From contig NC_052505.1 in NCBI RefSeq assembly GCF_014356525.2, positions 22,713,432-22,777,431 on the forward strand: a stretch of DNA of 64,000 bases, read 5' to 3'. Each line of letters begins with the position of its first letter. The stretch's first letter is position 1. Made by a program: the position numbers and the translations under genes. Under the pieces are notes generated by a model. That model saw only the letters and a program-made list of their open reading frames with translations, was not told the DNA's origin and did no database searches. Shown here piece after piece: positions 32,482 through 45,999 of the stretch. This stretch comes from Nilaparvata lugens (taxonomy: Eukaryota > Arthropoda > Insecta > Hemiptera > Delphacidae).

Positions 32482-32792
32482 ATTCAAACAGCAGTGTAGG
32501 TGCTGGGGGCGGACGTAGCTCGGTGACTAGCTCTGGCTACATCAGTCCAAACATCATCAACCTGGACAGTCCATCGCCTCCCCCCGTGCCTACTACCCCG
32601 CCCGTGGGAGGCGTGACGTCATCTGGTTCTACCCCCGGCCACGCCCCTGGCCAAGCTCCGCCAAGCCACGCCCCCTCGCCACACCAGGCCACGCCCCCGC
32701 AACCCAGCCTCTACTCGTTACCGTCATCCATGTCCAATTTCTTCGACTTGGAGAGGGACTCCAACAGTCCACTGTTTACTCCTCATTACTAG
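32482..32792 (+). CDS. Su(var)2-10: PIAS terminal exon, copy B (apparently native C-terminus)
   Basis: Terminal exon; acceptor TTTTCTAG before 32482, stop TAG at 32790-32792. It encodes the same Gly/Ser/Pro-rich tail as copy A and ends S-N-S-P-L-F-T-P-H-Y. I take this as the ancestral end because it flows into unique sequence, not a repeat. Candidate poly(A) signals follow downstream (AATAAA near 33343 and near 34101). It has Ser where copy A has Cys in APP(S/C)HAP. Confidence 0.88.
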
Positions 32793-34898
32793 ATGCTCTC
32801 TCTAATTTCTGAAGTTTCAGATAACACATAGAGTAATTTCATTGCTATTGAATAATTCAAAACTTGATTGAAATGTGTAAAATCATGGAGCCTGTCGGGT
32901 TATCCACAATGGCAGTTTGTTCAATGTCAAGTATTCACCCTTCAATTATGCATTCTGTCTTGAAATTTGATTGATTCAATACAATTGAAAATGTGATACC
33001 ATTCTGATGGGATATATGAACAAATGAGAAGAAGGCTCTCACGTCAACTTTACCAAGTTTTATTTTCTAAAAGTACACTAGGTAGGCCTTTACAACAAGT
33101 TTGAAAAAACTACAGATGATAAGAAGAATGCTTGATAAAATTTCGCATAGTATAGAAAGGATGAACCGAATTTAGATTCTTCAAACATTTCAAAATTTAA
33201 CATTTTCAATCTTGAACATTTTTCACATAATGATTACAGTTTGAGGGTCATTGAAAAAATATTTTTTTTTCAAATGTGCACCATTGCAGTTTGAACTAAA
33301 ATCAATAGCAATGATATTTTTATCTAGTAAGCTTTAAGCTTAATAAATATGACGTCCCTTTTTGACATTAAATTGTGTGATGAGCTTTCTCATTTACGAA
33401 ACCTTATTTATTGTTTATGTGAAAGCTTGTATTCAATTGCAAATTTGTCAATATATTATTTCTTTTCTTATAGATTCCATTTTTGAAAATGTTATGATCT
33501 CAAAATTTCTCCCACTTGCACTCTTTTCTCTGCATCTTTTTGGATCTTCCACAGAAACACCTGATATTTCCTGATTTCTTGATTCTATAAAGAGAAAAAT
33601 TGATTTGGGCTTTTACATCCAATATTGAAATTGAAAATTTCGCCTCTGTTCTGCTAGTATTTATTTTGGTTCTTTTTATATGCAGGGTTCCCTTTAAATT
33701 TTGGTCATTAGATTTCAACATGAAAGATATTACTTCTATTTCGTATAAAATACTCGTTATTTCAAGCTACTTGTTTATTGATCCTTCCCTTATAAGCCTT
33801 AATATTATTGAGCCTTCCCTTATTTTAAGTTGATTGTCTATTGAACCTTCCTTATAACTCATATTGGGTGATCGCGCCACTCAATTGGAATTTAGTCATT
33901 CTAATGATATATATCATAATGTTTATGATATAAAGCGACTGTATCAGTTGTTTTTGTCTATTATTCTCTTATAATTTTGTGTATCTCATTACTGTATTCA
34001 TTGGAATTTTTTATTGATAACATACTACCCCTAGGATTTTAGTTACCCCAATATAATTTTTGATGAATGGATGTATAATTTCATTCTTATATATTCAATA
34101 AATAGGGCAGTAAAATGAAATGTATCCATCTATAAACATACGAATTGCATAAAAATTAACATGAAAAAAGTTTATTTTTCGTAATATACTTCAAGAAAAT
34201 TCGAAAAAATTATTCAGTACTGGGTATGTGTTGAGTATTCTGGTCTCACTTGACTAGACAAAGTGACTCATTACAGTACTATACGTTTTACATTACTAAG
34301 CCTGTTTTTAATAAATTATAAATTGATTGGAATATAAAAAAGATTATTGAAAAAATAGATTGAGACTTGAGATTTCATTAGATTAAATATGGGTGTTTTC
34401 AACTTGTGTTAAATTGCGATTTTCTCATACAAGCTTATGTGACTGAATTCAATGTGAGAACACTGCTCGTGCTAGCTGATGCAGATAAAGTGACGCTCAT
34501 TATCTACAAGAAGCACAGGTCTCAACTTATCTTATTCAACTTACTTCCTGAGTTTTTTAATGTCCCAGTCATGAATTGATTCACAATTTGTATATATTAT
34601 TTAAATTTATTGTTACGATTACAAATCATATGAATATAACTGGGAAAGAACAACAGGCATAGCCCAAAACTATTCTGTTCCCAAATTTTGATAAATATTT
34701 ATATTGCACCACGGATTATGTGTAATTGTTATCTCTACTTCCAATTTATTTTTACCACCACCTTGAAACGCTTATTGGAAACATTCAATTATCTTATTTT
34801 GGTTGATTGGTTTCGATAAATTATCACAAGTAATTCGAGATTCACGGTATATATTTGATATCGTAAGACTAGACCATTTCAAACCAATATAACTACTG
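32793..34898 (+). other. PIAS 3' UTR and flank, unique AT-rich sequence
   Basis: Follows the native stop. Candidate poly(A) signals occur near 33343 and 34101. I see no convincing coding region; the frames at 33362-33833 are short, AT-driven and overlap on both strands. Confidence 0.5.
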
Positions 34899-34900
34899 AT

Positions 34901-36048
<1,148 letters not shown>

Positions 36049-36420
36049 CAGTTGGTTGCTTTTAATTTCCCTCACCTCATTTTGATATAGGCTTTTCCAT
36101 GTTAATCAGTTCTACATTTTATAAATGATTTAGTAATTTCCAATTCATACAAGACAATATTTTGATCCAATTGGTTTACTCACGCCCGGTTCCACCAAGC
36201 TCGGTCAAGACATTTGAACAAGGTCAAATCAGGTACGGGTTACAACGAGTGCACTGGAACATAAGATTTCTATAGCTGTAGTTACTATCTTTATTCTAGT
36301 GCATACTTGTTAATTGTACCCGGCTTGACCATGTTCTAATGACCATGTACAAATGTGGTGAGTCCGGACATTAATCGATGTTTGGTGTTGTATTGTGAAT
36401 GATGGCATTTTTACATTTTT

Positions 36421-36749
36421 AAGCTGCGTTTTCGTTTGTGCGTAAATGCCGTCGTCGGCCACGACATGGTGAGGATCTCAGATTGGGTAGATTTCAATTT
36501 GTCTAAATAACCTAAAAGATTTTGTTCAATCTTGTTTTAATGGGGGAGGTTGAGTTAATACTTTTTATACTTTTAAATGGCAATATGTTGTATTATTAGA
36601 AATGTTTTGATTCTTTAATAATAAACACAAATAATGAAAAGTTATTTTATCAGCTGTTTTAGCACACTTGAAATTTGGACAATATGAATGTCAACAATGC
36701 TTGACGTCGTCGACTGCGGAAATTTATGCACAAACGAAAATGCACCTTG
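36421..36749. mobile_element. CATTTTCGTTTGTGCG element outside the duplication
   Basis: Ends AAGCTGCGTTTTCGTTTGTG and CACAAACGAAAATGCACCTT. It carries TGCCGTCGTCGGCCACGAC near the left end and CGTCGTCGACTGCGG near the right. It shows that the element is a dispersed family and not part of PIAS. Confidence 0.78.
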
Positions 36750-37064
36750 AGATGTTATTGTTGATATACTATCTGGTTGGAAACATGTGTAGACATTCTT
36801 GATGTTCGAATACTGGCTGTGTATAGCGCGGTATCGATTTAATATTTTTTGTATATAATTGTGTATTTTGTAAAGTGAAAATTTTCTAAGAATAAATAAA
36901 TGTTGATATATCCATTTTATCTCAGTTTTTGGCATTTCTTTTCAGCATCCAAGGCAAATTTAAAGTAGATTCTTATTACAACCATGTTCCACGATGATGT
37001 ATTACGGCGTGTTTGAATAGACCCAATAAGCTGTACCCGGTTTCCTCGGCTGCTGTAAACGTTC

Positions 37065-37150
37065 TAGTTACTTAAGTCAGGTTAATAGAAGCATAGAACT
37101 TGAAAAGTTTACAGCTTGAGTGTCATCAGGCACCAGTAACTAGAACGTTT
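37065..37150. repeat. Small inverted repeat
   Basis: TAAACGTTCTAGTTACT and AGTAACTAGAACGTTTA, arms of about 17 bp with about 50 bp between. Probably the core of a short MITE. Confidence 0.55.
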
Positions 37151-38324
37151 ATTGAATCTTGTATTGTAAATCAGACATTAGACTGGCTGCATAATGCAAA
37201 TGCACTGAAAAATGGCTGCACATCAAATGCACTGCACACCACGGTTGGCAATGCATTGCTTTGAAAGTAGTAGGCTCAGTCTGTTTTGCCTTTAATTAGC
37301 AGTGTTTCTTGCCAATACAAACCACATTGCAAGAGACGCGTTAAGGCTTCGGTTTGATTTTGAAAATTAATATTATGTTAGTGCTAGGAAGAGGTATTCA
37401 ATGAATATTTGGAAGAAACAGTTAACACGTGCTCTGCAAGGGTCTTATTGAAACCGTGACAAACTGAAATCTTGAAGATTTCAAAATAGGCCTATAATCA
37501 TCCTCGATAAATCCAGAATCTTTCTTCAAAAAATCAAGTTAACCAGTCATGTAGTTCAGACGTGATGATGCGTCATTCGTGAATTTTCCTTCCCGTACGT
37601 ATTTTCCTTAATTATGTTGTAGATTATAGTTCTGTATCTATATTACTTGAATCATTGAATTTATGGTTGACGCGTTTTTACATCGACATGCTTCAGTAGC
37701 TTCTCCGGACTAGTCGAGAGTTTTACCTGTATGAAATTAAATACAATTAGAATGGATCTGAAGAAAAAGGAAAAAATGAGGAAGATTTGAACATTAAAAG
37801 GGATTCTTTAAATCCCTCCACCTTTTTAATAGCTCCACCACTTTTTATGAAAGAGGAGGCAAATTGAAATGTGGAAAATGTAAAGGTGCGAATATAGTAG
37901 AAAGAAAGTAGAAGAAGGCCTAAGTAGAGGAAACATTGCTGATTTATGGAGCAGTCTCTGGCAGTGAGATAGAACCAGGATATCTAGAAAACAGATTGCT
38001 GTCATTAGTTGGCCAGAATTAAAATGAGTGGCAGAACGTTTTCTACCGATTAGCTAAGCCCTGATTTAAGTTGTGGTGGTTGGGGGGGAGGAGTAGGAGG
38101 GGGTCCCAGGTGGGTGATAAGGACTAGGAGGGAGTGAGAGAGAGGAGAGATTGCGATTGGGACAGGCAATAAGTTTGGCCTGCATCATCTGGCGCGATTA
38201 GAATCGCCACCACTCTTGCTGGCAAATTACCAGCTGATGATTCATTGTCCAGTACCAGGGACAGGGATATGATGAGAGACAATCAGTAGGTGTGGGCTCT
38301 TATTCTATCACTGTCTAGCTAGCC

Positions 38325-38601
38325 ACTAACGGTAGAACATTCATAATAAACATGTTATCATGCACATACACATGTTCATCATCAGCGAGAGGCTTCCAAC
38401 ATAGAATAAACAACCAATAACAATAAATAAACTACTGGAAAATTACAAGTTATAATGATAGAAAATAATCCTCAAATAGGGCAGCGAAGAAAAAATTGAG
38501 AAATCAAATTCTAATCTCAAAAACCTTTGCTCGAAGTGTTTCACTGTGATGACACAACAATGTGTATGACCACTGTCTATCATGCATGTTCTACCGTTAG
38601 T
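38325..38601. mobile_element. Short inverted-repeat element (AACGGTA family), copy 2
   Basis: Ends ACTAACGGTAGAACAT and its mirror ATGTTCTACCGTTAGT. It shares GCAGCGAAGAAAAAA, TTTGCTCGAAG and CACTGTGATGACACAAC with 43-331. It has no ORF of note. Confidence 0.75.
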
Positions 38602-38804
38602 AGCCGTTAAGCATATTAAGCATATTATATGGAAATTGGATCCTATATAGAGGGGAGGCCTGTCCACATTTGGTGGGAGGTGGCAAGGTTGAGTCACAGC
38701 ATTCCTTTAATATTTATTTATTCATTTTCTTTACATACAAAGGCTCACAGAAATCCATAAAGAGCCTTATTTACACAAGTAAATGAAACGACAATTTAAC
38801 ATTA

Positions 38805-39841
38805 TGCCTCTATAGCCAGCTCTCCCATTAATGCAAAACCCAACTTGATGGCTTATTCAAATCGATGCTCAGTGACAAGTTTGCCAGTCTAGTCTGAAAC
38901 TAGAACTAAGTGGTTAGATGTTGCTTCTAGCTATGATTAAGATACATTCAGTATCAACATTATTTATTGGAATGCTGTATCTGGTATAAATAGACGCGGC
39001 AGCTCTGCGGGCAGGAATGCTCATCAGCTATTGACAGAAGAGGATTGCTGTTACTATGCCGCTCCCGTGCTTCAAACTTCAAACGGAATAATTAAAACAT
39101 TGATCGTTTGTAGAGAACCGCCGATCTCGGCTTTGCAAGGGGGGAAAAAGCTGAATATTGGTAAATAATGAAATATTAGTCACTTACTGCAGAGCGCAAA
39201 GCACTTTGCGTGTTTGTAGCTTGTAGCGTTCATCACCTATTCGCATATGGTAATCATGGTTTTACTATTGCAAGAAGCAGTGGCGTATTGTCAACAGTTA
39301 TGTCAACTGATTCGTCTGGTGTTCGAAATTTCTGTCACAATCATGTCTTGATACTTCGAACATTTCAACAAACAACATACGGTACTGAAAAAACACTGAA
39401 ACTATGAGACTCGGGAACTAACCCAATTCGAATGGTTTCCTCAATGTACCTAGAATGTCCATTCTAGATACCTTGGTTTTCCTCTTTTCCTTTTCATTGC
39501 CAGCTGGATCGCCTCTACGTCGACATGATGCTGTTTACCTGTTAAACGTCATGATGAGGAGGAACTCATCTGTTCCAATTTCCATCAGACTATTTTCGTG
39601 TGGTTGACTATAATAATGTATAATTATTCAGCACATCTTTTGCCAAAACCTCAGACCTATATGTGTATAAAAACCAATTAAAACCTGTACTAATAGTCTA
39701 GAATCTTTTGTTTTATGTAAACAGCATGGAAATTGACCTAATATCAATCAATGCCAATGAATGGATATGCAATTAGTTTTGAAATGAAATGAAAAAATTC
39801 TTTATTAGGTGGAGTTAGGACTAAAGTCCTCTCTACCACTC
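38805..39841 (+). repeat. 1,037-bp direct repeat, first copy
   Basis: Starts TGCCTCTATAGCCAGCTC and ends CTCTCTACCACTC. It looks identical to 40098-41134 wherever I compared them. It contains a clear TATAAATA at 38985-38992 with a GC-richer segment after it. The last 60 bp (ATTCTTTATTAGGTGGAGTT...) look like a retroposon tail. The 65-aa frame inside is not convincing. Confidence 0.92.
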
Positions 39842-40097
39842 TAAAAATTGAAAACTCAATATATTTTCTAATTCAGATAAAATCAATGAAGATGAAGGGA
39901 AAATGTTGTGAAAAAGTAGTCTCCTTTGGAAGGATTGCTTGTCGAAAACGTTCACTTTTATCTCGAGATGTACACATAACATATATTGTATAATCATGTC
40001 CATTTTGACCTTTTATCTTTGTTGTATAAACAAACTAATAAAATTTTGTGAATATCTAAATCAAATAGCATAGGTACCTATTTGCCTTTAGGCATTT

Positions 40098-41134
40098 TGC
40101 CTCTATAGCCAGCTCTCCCATTAATGCAAAACCCAACTTGATGGCTTATTCAAATCGATGCTCAGTGACAAGTTTGCCAGTCTAGTCTGAAACTAGAACT
40201 AAGTGGTTAGATGTTGCTTCTAGCTATGATTAAGATACATTCAGTATCAACATTATTTATTGGAATGCTGTATCTGGTATAAATAGACGCGGCAGCTCTG
40301 CGGGCAGGAATGCTCATCAGCTATTGACAGAAGAGGATTGCTGTTACTATGCCGCTCCCGTGCTTCAAACTTCAAACGGAATAATTAAAACATTGATCGT
40401 TTGTAGAGAACCGCCGATCTCGGCTTTGCAAGGGGGGAAAAAGCTGAATATTGGTAAATAATGAAATATTAGTCACTTACTGCAGAGCGCAAAGCACTTT
40501 GCGTGTTTGTAGCTTGTAGCGTTCATCACCTATTCGCATATGGTAATCATGGTTTTACTATTGCAAGAAGCAGTGGCGTATTGTCAACAGTTATGTCAAC
40601 TGATTCGTCTGGTGTTCGAAATTTCTGTCACAATCATGTCTTGATACTTCGAACATTTCAACAAACAACATACGGTACTGAAAAAACACTGAAACTATGA
40701 GACTCGGGAACTAACCCAATTCGAATGGTTTCCTCAATGTACCTAGAATGTCCATTCTAGATACCTTGGTTTTCCTCTTTTCCTTTTCATTGCCAGCTGG
40801 ATCGCCTCTACGTCGACATGATGCTGTTTACCTGTTAAACGTCATGATGAGGAGGAACTCATCTGTTCCAATTTCCATCAGACTATTTTCGTGTGGTTGA
40901 CTATAATAATGTATAATTATTCAGCACATCTTTTGCCAAAACCTCAGACCTATATGTGTATAAAAACCAATTAAAACCTGTACTAATAGTCTAGAATCTT
41001 TTGTTTTATGTAAACAGCATGGAAATTGACCTAATATCAATCAATGCCAATGAATGGATATGCAATTAGTTTTGAAATGAAATGAAAAAATTCTTTATTA
41101 GGTGGAGTTAGGACTAAAGTCCTCTCTACCACTC
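40098..41134 (+). repeat. 1,037-bp direct repeat, second copy
   Basis: Offset 1,293 bp from the first copy, with 256 bp of unrelated sequence between. TATAAATA is at 40278-40285. After the end this copy continues AACCTAAAAAAC, whereas the first continues TAAAAATTG. Confidence 0.92.
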
Positions 41135-43336
41135 AACCTAAAAAACTAATGCTAATGTTTTATAAAAGTATCGATAGGCTTTTAATAAGTAGATCACAGA
41201 AGGCTTGGAGTAGATGAGTTACTTCATTTTGAACAGTCTCGAATAATTTTGAGTTTGAAAATGCCCTGATTTCGGAGAAGAATCCTTAATATCTTCTTTG
41301 TCAAAAAGGAATCTTCAATATAACCCCCACTCTTAATCCATAACAGGCAGTCAAGCCTATAGCCTATAGAAAGATATTCCATCGTTTCTACAGGGCACTG
41401 GCGCTTAAATTCAAGCTATTCCATGAATTTTATCAGAAGATTGACTCGAAAATAATTCGGATGGATCCTACATTATCCTTAATCATCCTGCTGTAATATC
41501 CTAGACAGATTAGCGTACTGTTTTAGCTCTTGAAGAGAAAAACCGCCTTGGTGAATGAAATTTCGAATGATTACTATTAACCAACTTTAAGAGCTTGATA
41601 ATTAACTTTGAATTTTACCCTCCAATTTCACTTATTTTTACGAACTGCTTTATCGTTAATCATCAATACTTTGAAACGACATAGCTGTCTAAATTGTTGT
41701 CAATAATAGCTATACAGTAATAGTTATTACTCACCATGCGGAGCGCTTTCCATTTTCAACACTGTTGTTAGGTACTTATTTAGCTTCAGTTTCAGTTACT
41801 CTAGGTAGTGTTACACCATAATGGCTGATTTCTTCTCATTGGTTTGATCCGTCTACATAATTATTATTATTAGTTTTATAGATTCTATATAATAGGCTAC
41901 AATAATTATAATACTTAATTTTACTTTATATAATAATATTAATTAATTTTATTTAAACTTATATAATATTTAAATTAATATTTTATAATATTAATTTCTA
42001 CATAAGAAGTAAGGCCTATTAGGTAATTAATTCATTTGAAAGAGGAGCAATACTATAGAATACTATAGCTCATTAATACGGTACTTCAATGTGGGTGGTT
42101 CGACGCAGAATGTGTCATTGAAATTCTTGGGTAGGGTGTTTCCTGAACATATCTTGGGGGTGTCCAAAAAAAAGTTGAAAGTATTTTAAAGTTTATGACT
42201 GACAACGATTTCCTGTTTTCGGATCCCTAATTATTAAGGGGAGGAGTAAGCTGAGCAGGAGCTTAATTTTGCTGAAATTGGGGCCTTGCATCATTGGGCT
42301 ATCTACTCTCACTTTAATAAGAATCATACCAAACGGCAGCTTTGTTGGAATGGGAAACATAGATTTATTTTGTATGGATGCTGTAATTTTTAAGTGAATC
42401 TTGCTATAATTATGTATAGATACACTAAAATTTAGAACGAATCTGAATAACAATTCAAATGCAACATGATAATTATTTTGAAAATAATTATTAATTTAAT
42501 GCAAACAATTTTAAATTCTAATGCAAAGACTCTAAACAAAGCTAAATACAGTTTAGTTGAACTCTCTTTGAACAAACGAATTGCATTATTATCTGATTGT
42601 AAATGATATGCTAACGTATAAGTAATAAGTAGTAATTTTCGAAACAAGTGCCAGTATGAAAACTAAGCTAATCGAACAAAATGTTTGCTCTGCAATAACC
42701 AAACGTTTCCACATCTGCAACTCAGAGTTCTTCCCCTGTTTCCACCTCGAATCCCTATTCCCAGTCGGTGACAGTTCTCTAGTAATCTCCTTCATAGGAA
42801 AACTGTAATATGCTTCCCCGTACTAATTATGAAACCAATGTACTATAACATTTGCTATGGAAATGCTTCTTGCAGCTTATCTGGAGCAAAGTACATTGCA
42901 AATAATGTGTTTAAACTCTGTAATTGGAGTTGCAAGTATTGCGAATGTTCAGGCAAAGCAAGCAAAAAGTGATTGCAATCTAGATATTGAATTAGTTATT
43001 TTGTTTATCTTGTCTAGTATATAATATTTTTTTCATGCATTTATCATGGTTCTATCAAATATTGACTATTCGAAATTTATTTATATCATTCATTTAAATT
43101 AGGCTGTTGTTAGATAAAACGGGCGAAAGCTTGTTCTAAACAAAGATTAATAAATATCTGGATAAAGCCAGTTTAAAAGCTCTAAAGCTATGAGAACTAA
43201 CAATGGATCACTTTTGGATAATTTGTCATGCTTCTCATAATTGTGTCGGGTTGTTTTTATGTGTTTTATGCTCCAGAATTCGTGCTCTAGCTCTATGCTC
43301 GTTTGGTCCAGCCTTTATAGAATTTAATCATTTGAT
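41135..43336. other. No recognisable gene
   Basis: AT-rich sequence. Small frames at 42193-42795 on the minus strand are short, overlap each other and show no motif. Confidence 0.4.
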
Positions 43337-43724
43337 CTACAGTGTGATTCAAGTTATAAAGTAAACACCTGATTAACATTGGTTTGCTATCATTGTCTGT
43401 CATTGGATAAAGGAGATAGCTCCATCTCTTTCTAGCTCCGTACCGTTGCGAAATCGTTTATAGGCTATGTAGAAATTTAATGAACAACCGGTGAAAATTA
43501 TTATAATAATTTATTACTAGATCATGAAAGAATCAATTCATTGTTGACTATTATATATTTGAAATATAATTTATTATTATTAACAAGAATCAATTATTCA
43601 TATTATTTATCAGATATACTGAGATAACTTGAATGTACTGTAGAAGGCGGTGGAAATAGAGAATTGGCAACAAGGCATTCCAATAATAATTTCCAATGAC
43701 TTTATTACGTGAATCTCACTATAG
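43337..43724. mobile_element. CTATAGTGAGG-family element, 388 bp
   Basis: Ends CTACAGTGTGATTCAAGTTA and TTACGTGAATCTCACTATAG. The inner block TCTAGCTCCGTACCGTTGC is shared with the other copies. Non-coding. Confidence 0.68.
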
Positions 43725-44692
43725 ATATGATAGAAATTGGTATGGCATGAGACGTGAGAAAAACCCAGTTGGTGAAACTTTTAATTTTTTGAAACAAGCT
43801 CAATAATTCAAATTAGAAACTAGGATTATTGAGAAACACAGAATTACAATTCTTTCTCATAGAATTTTAATTGCCATTCAAGGAATTACTTGGTTCTCAA
43901 TTGGTTTCTCGTGTTATTGGGTTGAAAAGTTCGTTTAAACTTATTCATGAAAGGTTAAATTGACAGTTAGTAGCCTATTGCTGGAAGAAATGAAAAACTG
44001 CTATAAAAATATACACGCTTTATTCATCGGCATTAATATAATATATACATCTCATTATTTAACCAGAACATTTATTTTGATCTTGAGAGAATAACATAGA
44101 AATATTACTACACACATTGAACATTGCACCATAGCATACCTAGTTATGTTAACGAACGTACAGAAAATGCGAATTATAAAAGTAAGAACTTTTCCATAAT
44201 ATGCCTTAATATGGCATAACGGTACATCACTCCAGATGGACAGCACAATAATCAACATTACTGATAGTTATCAGTTATACACCTGAAAAACGAAAAAGGA
44301 AAATTACAATGGAATAAACACAAATTTTCAATAATATATGCTACATTTTCATAAATAATATTCAGACCAGAGCCAAAACATGAATAGTGACACTGTGTCA
44401 GTAATAAATTATACTCGACGTTTTCAAATTAGTTTTATGAAGAATTTAGTCCAGTCATCAATATAGACATGGTAAAGGTGGTGTCCTTGCAAAATATATT
44501 GGAGCTCTCATCTTCCAATATGTTGTTTGACAATCACTGCCCTTTGGACGACTATGACATTATTATTTGATAAAAATATAAAATAGAACCAATATGAGTT
44601 GAACGTTCGATAGGAATAGGAAGATTATAGATAAGTGTTTTCTTCATTATTATCCGTGTTTCGGATGGATACGTTAAGTCGTCGATCCCGGC

Positions 44693-45153
44693 TGCCTAAA
44701 TAGCAGTCGTTAGGTCATGTCAGAGGCCCTGAAATTTATCAGTTGCGACCTGAAAACTCTGACACCAGACCTGAGACAGCCAGGTGACACAATATTATTA
44801 TTATTTGATGTGGTTCTAGGTAATATATGAGCACCAAAATTTACAGGAACGTAAGTTGAAATATTTGAAATCAAATTATTCACAAGTCTACAGATGGAAA
44901 TAAATTAGAAAATTTAGAATTCGAACAAACGCAATTTCCAATTTATTTCCATCTGTAGACTTGTGAATAATTTGATTTCAAATATTTCAACTTACGTTCC
45001 TGTAGATTTTGGTGCTCATATATTACGTAAAACCACATCTAATAATAATAATATTGTGTGACCTAGCTGGCTCAGGTCTGGTGTCAGAGTTTTCAGGTCG
45101 CAACTGATCAATTTCAGGGCCTCTGACATGACCTAACGACTGCTATTTAGGCA
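44693..45153. repeat. Long hairpin: 214-bp arms, 33-bp loop
   Basis: Arms 44693-44906 and 44940-45153 are reverse complements without any indel (both ends sum to the same axis), with only a handful of mismatches by eye. Landmarks are TAGCAGTCGTTAGGTCATGT in the left arm and ACATGACCTAACGACTGCTA in the right. The 33-bp loop holds GAATTCGAACAAACGC, and its inverse recurs just outside the right arm (45178-45196). Confidence 0.92.
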
Positions 45154-45278
45154 ATAAATTAGATGGAAATAAATTAGAAATTGCGTTTGTTCGAATTCTA
45201 AATTTTCTAATTCATTTCCATCTGTATACTTGCTGGCTGGTATGGCTTCGTAAAAAATGAGCGCTGCTATCCAGAAAT

Positions 45279-45351
45279 TGTCAGTTTGGTGTAAGGGTAA
45301 GCATTTCTGACTGGCAATTAGGAGGTACCGGGTTCGAATCCCGGGCTGACA
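45279..45351 (+). tRNA. tRNA-like sequence, probably the head of a tRNA-derived SINE
   Basis: 73 bp with acceptor arms TGTCAGT / GCTGACA, an A box (TTGGTGTAAGGG), a B box (GGTTCGAATCC) with a perfect T stem CCGGG/CCCGG, and a weak anticodon stem whose 7-base loop CTGGCAA would read GGC. The poor anticodon stem, the long D loop and the GGC anticodon (not expected for a eukaryotic Ala tRNA) argue for a SINE or pseudogene over a working tRNA. It sits beside the long hairpin. Confidence 0.5.
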
Positions 45352-45999
45352 AATAGTTTTTGAATAGTAGCGCTTATCGAATTTCCATCTAGCTGTTAAC
45401 CCTGTTGTCAATATTTGCAGTAGCAGAAGTCTACGAGGTGATTTACAGCATTTAATTGGGGTTCTCATTTAATTATTATTATTATTTACAAGTGATTTGT
45501 CAATGATTTAAACTAATTTTATTATTCTCAAGTGATTGTTTCAGTTTGGAGTTTCGTGATATTTACTTGAACTAGAATTGCTACAACTTTGCTGCAATTG
45601 ATACAGCCTCTCACTGGTGAAGGTGCCGGATTACTTAGGGTGGAAACATTGTGGAGCAGCGAAGGTAGTTTCTAGATTGTGAGTGTTGAATGTAATGCTT
45701 GTGTTCAAATGGGTACAGACACATCGCTTCACTATGTGCGACACCATTTAAATACATGTATTGAATTCTTCACTCTCAAGTTTGAAGCCGCTTTTCTATG
45801 TTTTAACCCAAACATGTACGATCAAGTATACGATCAAGTATATAATAACAAGAATCAACACAGGAGAGGAGTAAAACTTGTTATTTGTTGATTCATGATG
45901 AACTGATACAGTAGGAGGAGAATGCTTTTAATTTCTCTCCCAAAATATCCAAAGGTAAAATTTCACTCCATGGACAGATTACACTGCTATATACTCATT

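Larger units (their letters stand above)
25437..32776 (+). repeat. Segmental duplication copy B (PIAS 3' exons)
   Basis: Second copy of the duplicated block, preceded directly by the LINE fragment and followed by an intact PIAS C-terminus and 3' flank. The match is lost abruptly at both ends. Six full 154-bp minisatellite units at 29241-30160 explain most of the length difference from copy A. Confidence 0.92.
846..32792 (+). other. Su(var)2-10: PIAS / Su(var)2-10 gene, 3' part (gene span)
   Basis: Span of the PIAS-type SUMO E3 ligase gene as far as it lies in this window; the 5' exons (SAP domain and most of PINIT) are to the left. Visible exons are 846-1086, 14000-14244, then 16917-17076, 19103-19384 and 22212-22519 (copy A), and 26705-26864, 28891-29172 and 32482-32792 (copy B). 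Junction phases are 1, 0, 1, 1. A transcript can therefore go from the SP-RING exon into either linker copy, and can switch from A to B only at the two phase-1 junctions. PIAS proteins act in the nucleus, bringing SUMO-loaded Ubc9 to transcription factors and chromatin proteins. The order PINIT, SP-RING, SIM is that of the family. Confidence 0.9.

Noticed and set aside
38080..38150. G-quadruplex in GGTTGGGGGGGAGGAGTAGG
   Set aside because: Loops between the longer G runs are 8-15 bases, so a stable quadruplex is not well supported.
38805..41134. LTR pair of a retrotransposon
   Set aside because: Only 256 bp lies between the repeats, with no primer binding site, no polypurine tract and no gag-pol; the repeat ends do not form TG...CA.
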